Below, piece after piece: positions 35,689 through 43,534 of a DNA stretch of 64,000 bases. The stretch comes from Paenibacillus gyeongsangnamensis (lineage in GTDB: Bacteria; Bacillota; Bacilli; Paenibacillales; NBRC-103111), in assembly GCF_027533625.1 (NCBI RefSeq), contig NZ_JAQAGZ010000005.1, positions 62,001 to 126,000 of the forward strand, given 5' to 3'. Below the pieces are notes generated by a model. The model was not told the DNA's origin and searched no databases. It saw only the letters and a program-made list of their open reading frames with translations. Made by a program: the position numbers and the translations under genes. Position 1 is the first letter of the stretch; the number at the start of each line of letters is the position of its first letter.

Positions 35689-37920
35689 ATGGTAAAAGAG
35701 CAAAGCGTCCAAATACCGGCAGACGAGGTTCGGGCGGTCGTGGAAGTAACGGAGGAAATGAAGGCGGCGATCCAGGAGCGCATCCTGAAGCAGATTGCTT
35801 CCGAGCTGCAGCTGCCGGCAGGACGGGTCAAAACGACCGTAGGGCTGCTGGACGAGGGGAATACGATTCCTTTTATCGCGCGGTACCGCAAGGAAATGAC
35901 GGGGGAGCTCGACGAAAATCAGTTGCGCGACATTGAAGAACGGCTGTCGTATTTGCGCAACCTGGAGGACCGGAAGCTGGAGGTGATCCGGCTGATCGAC
36001 GATCAGGGCAAGCTGACGGACGAGCTGCGGAAGGGCATTGAGCAGGCCGTGAAGCTGCAGGAGGTCGAGGATCTGTACCGGCCTTACCGCCAGAAGCGCA
36101 AGACGCGGGCGAGCGTGGCGAAGGAGAAGGGGCTGGAGCCGCTGGCGGAGTGGATCTGGAAGCAGCCGAAGCAAGGCGATTTGCAGGCGGAGGCGGCGAA
36201 ATACATAAACGGAGACAAAGGCGTCGGAGGTGCGGAGGAAGCGATTCAGGGAGCAATGGACATCCTGGCCGAGCAGCTGGCCGATGACGCCAAAATCCGC
36301 GCCTGGGTGCGCAGGCATACGTTCGAGCAAGGCATTCTGCGCACTGAGGCCAAGAATGCGGAGCAGGAATCGGTATACGAGATGTACTACGCTTACCAGG
36401 AGCCGGTCCGGAAGCTGCCGCCGCACCGGATTCTTGCGATCAACCGCGGGGAGCGGGAAGAGGTGCTGAAGGTCGCGCTGGACGTTCCTGTGGAGCGTAT
36501 CCATGATTATATGGCGAAGCAGGTGCTGAAAGGCCCTTCTCCGGTCCGGGAGACGCTTATGGCGGTCACTGAGGATGCGTACAAGCGTCTCTTGTCCCCA
36601 TCGGTTGAGCGCGAGGTGCGCGGGGAGATGACCGAGAAGGCGGAGGAGAAAGCGATAGAGGTGTTCGCGGAGAATCTGCGCAATCTGCTGCTGCAAGCCC
36701 CTGTGAAGGGCAAGGTCGTTCTGGGCGTGGACCCGGCGTACCGGACAGGCTGTAAGCTCGCGGTTGTCGACGATACCGGCAAAATGTTGGAGATCGCCGT
36801 AACGTATCCTACGCCTCCGAATAATAAGGTGGCCGAGGCGAAGGAGAAGTTCAAGAAGCTGATCGACAAATACGGCGTCGAGCTGATCGTGATCGGGAAC
36901 GGGACGGCATCGCGCGAGACGGAGCAATTCGTTGCGGACTTGATTAGTGAGATCAAGACCCGGAAGCTGCAGTACCTGATCGTCAACGAAGCGGGAGCGA
37001 GCGTGTACTCGGCCTCCAAGCTGGCCCAGGTAGAATTCCCGGATCTGGACGTGGCGGAGCGCAGCGCGATCTCCATCGCCCGCAGGCTTCAGGATCCGCT
37101 CGCGGAGCTCGTGAAGATCGAGCCGAAGGCGATCGGCGTAGGGCAGTACCAACACGATGTGAGCCAGAAGAGGCTGGACGAGAGCCTGACCTTCGTCGTG
37201 GAATCGGCGGTGAACCATGTTGGGGTCGATCTCAACACGGCCTCGGCGTCGCTGCTCTCCTACGTGTCGGGCGTGAACAGCACGCTGGCCAAGAACATTG
37301 TGAAATACCGCGATGAGAACGGGAAGTTCACGGACCGCAAGCAGCTGCAAAAGGTGCCCCGCCTCGGAGCCAAGGCGTTCGAGCAGTGCGTAGGCTTCCT
37401 CCGCATCAGCGACGGCAAGAACCAGCTCGACAATACGCCGATCCATCCGGAGTCCTATCCGGTGGTGGACCAGCTGTTCCGCGAGCTGAAGCTGGAGCTA
37501 TCGCAGCTTGGCAGCCAGCAGCTGAAGGACATGCTGCAGCACCTGCAGCCGGAGGAGCTGTCGGTGAAGCTGGGCGTAGGCGTGCCGACGCTGCGGGACA
37601 TCCTGGATTCGCTGCAGCGGCCGGGACGCGATCCGCGCGACGAGCTGGATGCGCCGGTGTTCCGTACGGACGTGCTGCAGATCGAGGACCTGACGCCGGG
37701 CATGGAGCTGCAGGGGACGGTGCGGAACGTGATCGACTTCGGAGCGTTCGTGGATATCGGCATCAAGAACGACGGGCTTGTCCATATTTCGCAGCTGAGC
37801 AACTCGTTCGTGAAGCATCCGATGGATGTCGTATCCGTCGGGGATGTCGTTACGGTCTGGGTATTGAACGTGGATTTAAAAAAGGGCCGCGTTGGGCTCA
37901 CGATGAAGAAGCCGCAGTAG
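35689..37920 (+). CDS. tex: Tex-family RNA-binding transcription accessory protein
   Basis: 743 residues from ATG 35689, with AGAGGGG ten bases upstream. Domain order fits Tex: an N-terminal helical region with KTTVGLLDEGNTIPFIARYR, a YqgF-like RNase H fold (VVLGVDPAYRTGCKLAVVDD), helix-hairpin-helix motifs (DLNTASASLLSYVSGVN, VPRLGAKAFEQCVGFLRI), and a C-terminal S1 domain (GTVRNVIDFGAFVDIG) near residues 665-740. Binds nucleic acid and affects transcription; the homologue in B. subtilis is YdcI. Length and motifs are normal. Confidence 0.95.
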   Translation: MVKEQSVQIPADEVRAVVEVTEEMKAAIQERILKQIASELQLPAGRVKTTVGLLDEGNTIPFIARYRKEMTGELDENQLRDIEERLSYLRNLEDRKLEVIRLIDDQGKLTDELRKGIEQAVKLQEVEDLYRPYRQKRKTRASVAKEKGLEPLAEWIWKQPKQGDLQAEAAKYINGDKGVGGAEEAIQGAMDILAEQLADDAKIRAWVRRHTFEQGILRTEAKNAEQESVYEMYYAYQEPVRKLPPHRILAINRGEREEVLKVALDVPVERIHDYMAKQVLKGPSPVRETLMAVTEDAYKRLLSPSVEREVRGEMTEKAEEKAIEVFAENLRNLLLQAPVKGKVVLGVDPAYRTGCKLAVVDDTGKMLEIAVTYPTPPNNKVAEAKEKFKKLIDKYGVELIVIGNGTASRETEQFVADLISEIKTRKLQYLIVNEAGASVYSASKLAQVEFPDLDVAERSAISIARRLQDPLAELVKIEPKAIGVGQYQHDVSQKRLDESLTFVVESAVNHVGVDLNTASASLLSYVSGVNSTLAKNIVKYRDENGKFTDRKQLQKVPRLGAKAFEQCVGFLRISDGKNQLDNTPIHPESYPVVDQLFRELKLELSQLGSQQLKDMLQHLQPEELSVKLGVGVPTLRDILDSLQRPGRDPRDELDAPVFRTDVLQIEDLTPGMELQGTVRNVIDFGAFVDIGIKNDGLVHISQLSNSFVKHPMDVVSVGDVVTVWVLNVDLKKGRVGLTMKKPQ

Positions 37921-37950
37921 CAAGGCTGCAGCAAGAGCGTTAAGAAACCA

Positions 37951-37997
37951 GAGAAGAACAGGCCTCCGACTAGGGGGACGTTCATCTTCTTTTTTTG
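37951..37997 (+). terminator. Terminator after tex
   Basis: AGAAGAAC and GTTCATCTTCT pair around an inner CCTCC/GGGGG stem, followed by TTTTTTT. It begins about 30 bases after the tex stop. Confidence 0.7.
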
Positions 37998-38052
37998 CCG
38001 ATTGCACCATGTCCTATTGTTACGCGTATCGGCCGCCGGCTGCCGGCATAAA

Positions 38053-38111
38053 ATAAAGCATAAACCGGAAGGAAGGGGTGTTCGTGCCCTGCTTCCCGGC
38101 TTATGCTTTAT
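38053..38111 (-). terminator. Long terminator hairpin after cmpA
   Basis: ATAAAGCATAA-CCGG-AAG pairs with CTTC-CCGG-CTTATGCTTTAT with two mismatches. On the minus strand the hairpin is followed by TTTATG. The stem starts about 10 bases after the cmpA stop. Confidence 0.65.
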
Positions 38112-38121
38112 GGCGTTTACG

Positions 38122-38271
38122 TTATTGCGGAAGCTGGGACTCCGTGGAATCCGGCTCCTGCCTCCGTGTCCGGTAAAAAAACCAGCAATCGTTCAATAAC
38201 CGGATTTGCCGGCGGTTCTTGTTATAAAAGGCGCGCATCAGTTGGTTGCACAGCCATTGCGGCAAGCCCAT
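38122..38271 (-). CDS. cmpA: CmpA-like cortex morphogenetic protein
   Basis: 49 residues from ATG 38271, with GGAAGG just upstream. The core LPQWLCNQLMRAFYNKN followed by RRQIRLLNDCWFFYRTRR matches the small spore protein CmpA of B. subtilis (37 residues), which controls entry into cortex synthesis by promoting SpoIVA quality control through ClpXP. The gene lies between tex and the sprT-like gene, as in B. subtilis. About ten extra C-terminal residues (QEPDSTESQLPQ) have no counterpart that I recall. Sporulation-specific sigma control is expected but no promoter was identified. Confidence 0.85.
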   Translation of the reverse strand: MGLPQWLCNQLMRAFYNKNRRQIRLLNDCWFFYRTRRQEPDSTESQLPQ

Positions 38272-38359
38272 CAGCCCCTTCCCATCTCGCTGCATATGCT
38301 TCATCATATGGGCGGCTGGGAAGGATGGTGCAGGTCCAGGCTTAGGATTCTACCGCAGC

Positions 38360-38716
38360 CTAAGCCAGCTCCTCTTCCTCTTCGTACCACTGCTCCAGCT
38401 GGGCTTGCAGCGCCCGGATCTCGGTCAGCAGGGAGACGAGGGGGTATTCTTTTTCCTGGATGGAAGAAAAGTCTTGCTCCAGGGCATTGATGTACTGAAG
38501 TCCGTGCTGAACGGCGTACTTCGGGTGCACGAGCTCGAGCTCGTCAAACTCGGCGATGAATACCGGCAGTGCGGGCACGGAGTCTGAGGTCAGCTTGTCC
38601 AGCTCCTTGTGCAGGCGCTGATTCAGGGCGGCGAGCTGGTACATGTGCGTCGCGGGCATCTCAACAAATTCCAGCCGGTCGCTAAGCTGCAGCAGCGCAT
38701 ATCTCATTTTGGGCAT
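38360..38716 (-). CDS. Conserved small protein of unknown function
   Basis: 118 residues, start ATG 38716 with GAGGAG 12 bases before it. Begins MPKMRYALLQLSDRLEFVEM, is rich in helix-forming residues, and ends in an acidic tail WYEEEEELA. No transmembrane segment or known motif. It is about 90 bases upstream of cmpA on the same strand and could be cotranscribed with it. The clear ribosome binding site and codon use support a real gene, but I do not recognise the family. Confidence 0.65.
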   Translation of the reverse strand: MPKMRYALLQLSDRLEFVEMPATHMYQLAALNQRLHKELDKLTSDSVPALPVFIAEFDELELVHPKYAVQHGLQYINALEQDFSSIQEKEYPLVSLLTEIRALQAQLEQWYEEEEELA

Positions 38717-38776
38717 AGTTGGGTGAGGCTCCTCTCATACTAAAGGCATGATTTTATCCGAATGCAGGATTCCTAC

Positions 38777-38807
38777 TTGACAGTTTAGCCTAAGCTGCGG
38801 TTACAAT
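38777..38807 (+). promoter_or_regulatory. Promoter of the sprT-like gene
   Basis: Perfect -35 TTGACA (38777-38782) and TACAAT (38802-38807) with a 19-base spacer, or TTACAA with 18. Confidence 0.6.
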
Positions 38808-38854
38808 TCAAGAGGAGAACCTAGAGATACACAGGAGATAAGGTGGGAGAACCG

Positions 38855-39331
38855 ATGGATGACCGAAAGCTGCAGCAGTGGGTTGAGCATATTTCGATGT
38901 CGTCGTTTGGACGTCCTTTTTTGCACCAGGCCCGGTTCAACCGGAGACTGCGCTCAACGGGAGGCCGCTACTTCATGCGGTCGCATGATATCGAAATCAG
39001 CTGGCTGCAGTACGAGCAGTTCGGGGCGGCCGATGTGGAGAAAATCATCAAGCATGAGCTGTGCCATTATCATTTGCATCTACTGAACCGCGGGTTCCAG
39101 CACCGGGACGAAGATTTCAAGCAGCTGCTGCAGCAGGTGGGCGGATCGCGCTACTGCCGGTCGCTGCCGGCGAGCCTGAAGAGGAAAGAGCCTTATCGGT
39201 ACAAGCTGGTTTGCTTGAGCTGCCGAATGGAATACATGCGCAAACGGAAGGTTGACCCGAAGCGGTTCGCGTGCGGACGATGCAGCGGAAAATTGAAGCT
39301 ACTGCATCTTGACTTGCAGACGCAATCATGA
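38855..39331 (+). CDS. SprT-like metalloprotein
   Basis: 158 residues from ATG 38855; GTG 38843 lies in the AAGGTGGGAG ribosome binding site. The zinc-protease-like motif KHELCHYHLH is in the middle. A C-terminal zinc ribbon shows CLSCRMEYMRKRK and CGRCSGKL. It belongs to the bacterial SprT/YdcK family, whose role in Firmicutes is not established. Eukaryotic relatives (Spartan) cut DNA-protein crosslinks. The position after tex and cmpA matches ydcK. Its stop overlaps the promoter of the following tRNAs. Confidence 0.88.
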   Translation: MDDRKLQQWVEHISMSSFGRPFLHQARFNRRLRSTGGRYFMRSHDIEISWLQYEQFGAADVEKIIKHELCHYHLHLLNRGFQHRDEDFKQLLQQVGGSRYCRSLPASLKRKEPYRYKLVCLSCRMEYMRKRKVDPKRFACGRCSGKLKLLHLDLQTQS

Positions 39332-39337
39332 TAAATT
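39309..39337 (+). promoter_or_regulatory. tRNA operon promoter
   Basis: TTGACT (39309-39314), 17 bases, TAAATT (39332-39337), placing transcription start a few bases before tRNA-Asn at 39350. Confidence 0.75.
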
Positions 39338-39349
39338 AACAATTACCGT

Positions 39350-39425
39350 TCCCTGATAGCTCAGTTGGTAGAGCACTCGACTGTTAATCGAGTTGTCACA
39401 GGTTCGAGTCCTGTTCGGGGAGCCA
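39350..39425 (+). tRNA. tRNA-Asn (GTT)
   Basis: 76 bases including encoded CCA. Acceptor TCCCTGA/TCGGGGA with one G-U pair, anticodon loop CTGTTAA, T-loop GGTTCGAGTCC. Confidence 0.97.
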
Positions 39426-39435
39426 TTTCTTTCTT

Positions 39436-39523
39436 GGAGAGATACCCAAGTGGCTCAAGGGGACCCTCTGCTAAGGGGTTAGACTGCGTAAGTGGTGCGA
39501 GGGTTCGAATCCCTCTCTCTCCG
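39436..39523 (+). tRNA. tRNA-Ser (GCT)
   Basis: 88 bases with the long variable arm of type II tRNAs. Acceptor GGAGAGA/TCTCTCC, anticodon loop CTGCTAA, T-arm GAGGGTTCGAATCCCTC. CCA is not encoded. Its 3' end is the founding part of the tandem repeats downstream. Confidence 0.96.
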
Positions 39524-39968
39524 TATATAGCACATCGAAAGCCGCCGAAAGGCGGCTTTTGTGCTATATACGGAGAGACGGAGAGGGGTTCGAACCCGAG
39601 CAGAGGGGGCGTCGGAGCAGCGTGCGCGTGCGCTGCGGAGTCTCGGAGGCGAAGCTTCGAGTATCCCTCTCTCTCCGTATATAGCACATAGAATGCCGCC
39701 GAAAGGCGGCTTTTGTGCTGTATACGGAGAGAAGCAGAGGAGTCGAACCCGAGCAGAGGGGGCGTCGAAGCGGCGTGCACGTGCGCGCGGAGTCTCGCAG
39801 GCAAAGCCTCGAGTATCCCTCTCTCTCCGTAGAACAAAAACCGCCAATATGGCGGTTTTTTTGCGTTCGGAGGAGGGAGGCGGGATGAGAACCCGAGCAG
39901 AGGGGGCGTCAAAGCGGCTTGTGCGTGCGCTGCAGAATCTCGCAGTCGAAGCCGTGAGTATCCCTCTC
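39524..39968. repeat. Three tandem ~150-bp units derived from the tRNA-Ser 3' end
   Basis: The string CCCTCTCTCTCCGTA, which is the tRNA-Ser 3' end, recurs at 39511, 39665 and 39817, and as a broken copy at 39962 (spacings 154, 152, 145). Each unit then holds a GCCGCC-GAAA-GGCGGC-TTTT hairpin (the third uses AACCGCC/GGCGGTT), an inverted acceptor-like CGGAGAGA (in the first two), a T-loop-like GTCGAACCC or GTTCGAACCC followed by GAGCAGAGGGGGCGTC, and a GC-rich stem. The third unit is the most diverged. The first hairpin extends into a TATATAGCACA/TGTGCTATATA stem and can serve as tRNA terminator. Frames open through the repeat on both strands look like artefacts. Confidence 0.85.
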
Positions 39969-40064
39969 GAAATAGTAAATGGCTTTATTTTTTCAAAATT
40001 GGTACAATTGGCAGTAAGGTTCATGGTATTTTACATATATAAAATCATGGCGCGGGGGACGGAT

Positions 40065-41081
40065 ATGGCTATCTTAGTAACTGGCGGAGCCGGATATATC
40101 GGCAGCCACACTTGTTTAGAGCTGCTTCAACAAGGGTACGATATCGTAGTCGTGGACAATTATGTCAACAGCAGTCCGGTTGCCCTCAAGAGAGTACAGG
40201 AGATTACCGGCCGGACGATACAGACTTACGAAGTCGATCTGCTGGACAAAGAGGCGCTCCGGAACGTTTTTGAAGAAAATAAGATTGAAGCGGTGATTCA
40301 TTTTGCCGGACTGAAAGCCGTGGGGGAATCGGTGCGGCAGCCGCTGCGTTACTACCATAACAACATTACGGGTACACTAATCCTGACAGAAGTGATGCAG
40401 GAGCATGGCGTGAAAAAGCTGGTGTTCAGCTCCTCCGCCACCGTATACGGCATGCCGGAGCGGGTGCCGATTGCGGAGGACTCCCCGCTCAGCGCGACGA
40501 ATCCTTACGGACAGACGAAGCTGATGATCGAGGAGATTCTAAAGGATCTGGCCGCAGCCGATCCGGCTTGGAGCATTTCGCTGCTTCGCTATTTTAACCC
40601 GGTGGGGGCGCATGCCAGCGGCCGGATCGGTGAGGATCCGAACGGCGTGCCGAACAACCTGATGCCTTATATCACTCAGGTGGCGGTAGGAAAGCTGGAG
40701 AAGCTGAGCGTATTCGGTAGCGACTATCCGACCGTAGACGGTACGGGGGTCCGGGACTACATTCATGTCGTCGACCTGGCGCTTGGACACTTGAAGGCAC
40801 TGGATAAAGTACTGACCGCAACGGGGGTCGAAGCGTATAATCTTGGCACGGGACAAGGCTGCAGCGTGCTGGAGCTGGTCCATGCGTTCGAGGAGGCTTC
40901 GGGCAAAAAGGTCCCTTACCAGCTGACGAACCGCCGGCCCGGCGATGTGGGCATTTGCTACGCCGACCCGCATAAAGCCGAACGAGAGCTTGGCTGGAAG
41001 GCCACAAAAAATATCAAAGATATGTGTGTGGACGCTTGGCGCTGGCAGTCGAACAACCCGAACGGATATGCGGCCGATTAA
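40065..41081 (+). CDS. galE: UDP-glucose 4-epimerase
   Basis: 338 residues from ATG 40065, behind GGGGGACGG. A much longer upstream frame runs through the tRNA repeats and is not credible. Seen: [48 protein letters not shown] (Tyr-x3-Lys), [18 protein letters not shown] and TGVRDYIHV. Interconverts UDP-glucose and UDP-galactose. It could supply galactose to the glycan locus 10 kb away, but it is not linked to it by operon. Confidence 0.95.
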   Translation: MAILVTGGAGYIGSHTCLELLQQGYDIVVVDNYVNSSPVALKRVQEITGRTIQTYEVDLLDKEALRNVFEENKIEAVIHFAGLKAVGESVRQPLRYYHNNITGTLILTEVMQEHGVKKLVFSSSATVYGMPERVPIAEDSPLSATNPYGQTKLMIEEILKDLAAADPAWSISLLRYFNPVGAHASGRIGEDPNGVPNNLMPYITQVAVGKLEKLSVFGSDYPTVDGTGVRDYIHVVDLALGHLKALDKVLTATGVEAYNLGTGQGCSVLELVHAFEEASGKKVPYQLTNRRPGDVGICYADPHKAERELGWKATKNIKDMCVDAWRWQSNNPNGYAAD

Positions 41082-41102
41082 AGGGCACGAGCGAGGCATG
41101 AC

Positions 41103-41162
41103 AAAAAGCCATTGGAACGCAAGGGAGGCAAGGGGCCGGTGACGTTCCGAATGGCTTTTTTC
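41103..41162. terminator. Bidirectional terminator between galE and corA
   Basis: AAAAAGCCATTGGAACG and CGTTCCGAATGGCTTTTTT form a 17-bp stem with a one-base bulge and T-tracts on both strands. It serves both convergent genes. Confidence 0.85.
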
Positions 41163-41180
41163 TACTCAGTAGACTTCCGT

Positions 41181-42113
41181 CTAAATCCAGCGTTTCCACT
41201 TGAAGATGATCCACATCCCTACAATGACTGCGATCATCAACGCCCAGACGTAGCCGTAGCCGAAATCCCAGCTGAGCTTGGGAATCTCTTTAAAGTTCAT
41301 GCCGTACAGCCCTACAATAAACGTAAGAGGCAGAAATATCGAGCTTAAGATCGTCAGCGTCTTCATGATTTGGTTCATGCGGTCGGATTTCATGCTCATT
41401 TGCAGCTCCAGAAGTCCGGTTAGCGATTCGCGGAATACGTCGAGCGAGTCGACAACCCGGGAAATATGATCGTAAATATCGATAATATAAACATCGGCTT
41501 CCTTGCGCACGTAAGGAAAGGTTTGGTGTCTAATGGAGCCGATGATCGTTTTTTCCTCTACGATAATGCGTCTAAGCTGGTGGAACGTACGCTTAAGCTG
41601 GAAGATTTCCCTGGCAATGTTTAGGTAAGGATTCTTATAAATATGGCGCTCCATGCGGTCTACGCGGTCTTCCACCTGATTGATGATCTCCGTGTAATCG
41701 TCTACGCAGCGGTCCAGCAGCTGATGGAGAACCGCGCCGGGATTCTTCATACTGCCTTCGATCTGCAGGAAGTGATCCTTCAGCTTTCCGATCAGGGGAA
41801 TCGGCTTCTTGCATACGGTGATCACATGATTGGCCCCGATGATAATGCCGAGCTCGGCTACAGTGAGCTTTTTGTCGATAATCGGGAAGAAGGTGAGAAA
41901 GATATGATCCGTATAGCGGTCCAACTTGGGCCGTTGATTGAGCTTGATGCAATCTTCCACGACCAGCGGATGGCAATGGTACAGATCTTTGAGCACATAC
42001 TCGACTTCCCCGGCTTCGGAGTTCTCCAAATGGATCCAGACGGTCTCGTCCGGCAGGGGGGCGCGAAGCTCGGTTTCAAACGATTTGCTTTCGGATTGAC
42101 GGCATACAAGCAT
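41181..42113 (-). CDS. corA: CorA-family magnesium/divalent cation transporter
   Basis: 310 residues from ATG 42113, behind GAGGTG. A long cytoplasmic N-terminal domain (ETVWIHLENSEAGEVEYVL, YHCHPLVVEDC, RPKLDRYTDHIFL) is followed by a helical stalk and two C-terminal membrane helices, with the selectivity motif YGMNF at the end of the first. Forms a homopentameric channel for Mg2+ in the cytoplasmic membrane. Normal length for the short CorA type. No Mg2+-sensing leader was found upstream. Confidence 0.93.
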   Translation of the reverse strand: MLVCRQSESKSFETELRAPLPDETVWIHLENSEAGEVEYVLKDLYHCHPLVVEDCIKLNQRPKLDRYTDHIFLTFFPIIDKKLTVAELGIIIGANHVITVCKKPIPLIGKLKDHFLQIEGSMKNPGAVLHQLLDRCVDDYTEIINQVEDRVDRMERHIYKNPYLNIAREIFQLKRTFHQLRRIIVEEKTIIGSIRHQTFPYVRKEADVYIIDIYDHISRVVDSLDVFRESLTGLLELQMSMKSDRMNQIMKTLTILSSIFLPLTFIVGLYGMNFKEIPKLSWDFGYGYVWALMIAVIVGMWIIFKWKRWI

Positions 42114-42237
42114 GATCGGACACCTCGGTAACAGACTGCATTGCGATAGCCCGATTGTAGCATAACCGCGGAGCAAGACCCAAACGAACCGTCATCCTTT
42201 TTGTTAAAAAAGGTTTAAAAAAGGTTTAAAAAAGGGC

Positions 42238-42266
42238 TTGTCAACCTCCATCGTTTCGGCTATAAT
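42238..42266 (+). promoter_or_regulatory. Strong promoter for tRNA-Glu and tRNA-Leu
   Basis: TTGTCA (42238-42243), 17 bases, TATAAT (42261-42266). Just upstream is a short AT-rich direct repeat (AAAAAAGGTTT twice). Confidence 0.85.
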
Positions 42267-42308
42267 AACACTTGTCGCTCAAAAAGGGTGACGAAAACTT
42301 ACTGGCGA

Positions 42309-42383
42309 GGCCCGTTGGTCAAGGGGTTAAGACACCTCCCTTTCACGGAGGTAACAGGGGTTCGAATCCCCTACGGGTCACCA
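42309..42383 (+). tRNA. tRNA-Glu (TTC)
   Basis: 75 bases with encoded CCA. Acceptor GGCCCGT/ACGGGTC with one G-U pair, anticodon loop CTTTCAC, T-loop GGTTCGAATCC. Confidence 0.97.
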
Positions 42384-42390
42384 ACAAAGT

Positions 42391-42458
42391 TGTGACGCTC
42401 AGGATGAGAACCCGGTGGGTACGTCGAAGGAGTAGCTTCGATAGGACAGCTCGTCACA
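42391..42458 (+). repeat. Inverted-repeat spacer element between tRNA-Glu and tRNA-Leu
   Basis: TGTGACG (42391-42397) and CGTCACA (42452-42458) frame a segment with a TCGAAG/CTTCGA hairpin. Inside, GGATGAGAACCCG and CGTCGAAG match parts of the tRNA-Ser tandem units (GGATGAGAACCCG at 39884 and CGTCGAAG in the second unit), so it may be a diverged relative. Confidence 0.5.
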
Positions 42459-42466
42459 CGTAATAT

Positions 42467-42549
42467 GCGGTTGTGGTGGAATGGCAGACACGCTATCTTG
42501 AGGGGGTAGTGGGCGTAAGCTCGTGGAGGTTCGAGTCCTCTCAACCGCA
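42467..42549 (+). tRNA. tRNA-Leu (GAG), first copy
   Basis: 83 bases, type II. Acceptor GCGGTTG/CAACCGC, anticodon loop TTGAGGG, T-arm GAGGTTCGAGTCCTC. CCA not encoded. Confidence 0.95.
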
Positions 42550-42560
42550 TCACACATCAA

Positions 42561-42598
42561 CAAGCCCGACGATCATAGGATCGCCGGGCTTGTTTTTT
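42561..42598 (+). terminator. Terminator after first tRNA-Leu
   Basis: CAAGCCCG-CGATC / GATCG-CGGGCTTG stem with an ATAG loop and TTTTTT. Confidence 0.9.
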
Positions 42599-42655
42599 GG
42601 CGCCTCGTACGATCACAGCGGCGGACCCGTCCCGCAGCCTCTCAGGTTTTGGAGC

Positions 42656-42684
42656 TTTACTCCGCTTCCGGAAGGAGCTATAAT
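42656..42684 (+). promoter_or_regulatory. Promoter for second tRNA-Leu
   Basis: TTTACT (42656-42661), 17 bases, TATAAT (42679-42684), 13 bases before the tRNA. Confidence 0.7.
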
Positions 42685-42697
42685 ATGATTTACACAC

Positions 42698-42780
42698 GCG
42701 GTTGTGGTGGAATGGCAGACACGCTATCTTGAGGGGGTAGTGGGCTTACGCCCGTGGAGGTTCGAGTCCTCTCAACCGCA
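42698..42780 (+). tRNA. tRNA-Leu (GAG), second copy
   Basis: 83 bases, identical to the first copy except in the variable arm (GGGCTTACGCCC in place of GGGCGTAAGCTC). It has its own promoter and terminator. Confidence 0.95.
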
Positions 42781-42788
42781 TTCCGAAG

Positions 42789-42814
42789 AAGCCTTGCGCA
42801 TGCAAGGCTTTTTT
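42789..42814 (+). terminator. Terminator after second tRNA-Leu
   Basis: AAGCCTTGC-GCAT-GCAAGGCTT followed by TTTT. Confidence 0.9.
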
Positions 42815-42829
42815 GTATTGGCCGAGGCA

Positions 42830-43099
42830 TTACAAACGGGGAAGCGCCTGGCGCTCCGCCTGCGGACGGCAAGCCTTGCAAACGCCGATGGCCTTGCCGT
42901 GGCGCGCGTAGTAAGACAGCTCCTTCGCAGGTACTTTGCGTTTGCAGAAGCTGCAGCTCATCTTGGCGATGCCGCGGCTTTTGCTGTAGCTGGATAGGCG
43001 GGTTACGCGGGAGGATCTGCGCCTGCGGCGAAGCCAGCCGATTACCCCGAGCACGGCAAGAAGCAGCGCCGCTCCAATCAACCCGGTCATGGAATTCAT
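42830..43099 (-). CDS. Small single-pass membrane protein with four-cysteine zinc-ribbon-like tail
   Basis: 89 residues. One N-terminal membrane helix (GLIGAALLLAVLGVIGW) is followed by an Arg-rich stretch, then CSFCKRKVPAKEL and CKAC, a likely zinc-binding treble-clef or ribbon facing the cytoplasm, and a basic tail. Start ATG 43099 has AGGGTGAG upstream. It is convergent with the tRNA-Leu unit and divergent from the YjfB-like gene. No family recognised; the positive membrane-proximal region and zinc knuckle suggest nucleic-acid or membrane interaction, which is speculative. Confidence 0.65.
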   Translation of the reverse strand: MNSMTGLIGAALLLAVLGVIGWLRRRRRSSRVTRLSSYSKSRGIAKMSCSFCKRKVPAKELSYYARHGKAIGVCKACRPQAERQALPRL

Positions 43100-43174
43100 C
43101 TTAGCTCACCCTTTGTATCCGAATAGGTCGTATAGTTTAAGGTTCCACGCGGAGCGGGGAAAATCCTTTTTCAG

Positions 43175-43203
43175 TTGCCGGATCGGCTTGTCCCCGTTAT
43201 ACT
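43175..43203 (+). promoter_or_regulatory. Promoter of the YjfB-like gene
   Basis: TTGCCG (43175-43180), 17 bases, TATACT (43198-43203). Confidence 0.6.
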
Positions 43204-43232
43204 GGATAAAAAAGCCATTCCGGGGTGAGACG

Positions 43233-43418
43233 ATGGAAATAAGCCAAGTGATGAATGCCGTAAACGGCGGCGATAGCTTGAAACAAGCCGTAGGCATAGC
43301 CCTTCTGAGCAAAATCAAGGATTCCCAGGCGTCGATGGCCGCCGTGATGCTCAGCGATTTCGCGGCCGCTCAGGCTCCGCATCCGTATCTTGGCAAGTCA
43401 TTGGATCTACGTGCTTGA
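43233..43418 (+). CDS. YjfB-like putative motility protein
   Basis: 61 residues from ATG 43233, behind GGGGTGAGA. The sequence (MEISQVMNAVNGGDSLKQAV, ALLSKIKDSQASMAAVMLSD, ending in HPYLGKSLDLRA) fits the short YjfB family found in flagellated Bacilli and related to a motility-associated protein of Bacillus. The function is not established. It is a single-gene unit with its own promoter and terminator. An upstream in-frame extension has no ribosome binding site. Confidence 0.75.
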   Translation: MEISQVMNAVNGGDSLKQAVGIALLSKIKDSQASMAAVMLSDFAAAQAPHPYLGKSLDLRA

Positions 43419-43431
43419 TACGGGCACAATC

Positions 43432-43454
43432 ACCCCGCATAGCGGGGTTTTTTG
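43432..43454 (+). terminator. Terminator after the YjfB-like gene
   Basis: ACCCCGC-ATA-GCGGGGT followed by TTTTT. Confidence 0.9.
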
Positions 43455-43534
43455 ATTTGGCGGGAACCGGTCAAGGATAGATTAAACCGGGCTCCCGTAT
43501 ACTATCATTACCTTATTCATGGACAAAGCGAGTG

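Noticed and set aside
35623..37446. 607-codon antisense frame in tex, and the 669-codon antisense frame in tkt
   Set aside because: Both mirror highly biased codons of well-identified genes and have shadow-like composition.
39361..40024. Long open frames on both strands through the tRNA-Asn, tRNA-Ser and repeat region (for example peptides with [16 protein letters not shown] repeats)
   Set aside because: They run through tRNA genes and terminator hairpins, lack ribosome binding sites, and their apparent internal repeats come from the DNA repeat units.
39561..40064. N-terminal extension of galE by 168 codons
   Set aside because: It would start inside the repeats. The GalE fold begins right at ATG 40065, which has its own ribosome binding site.
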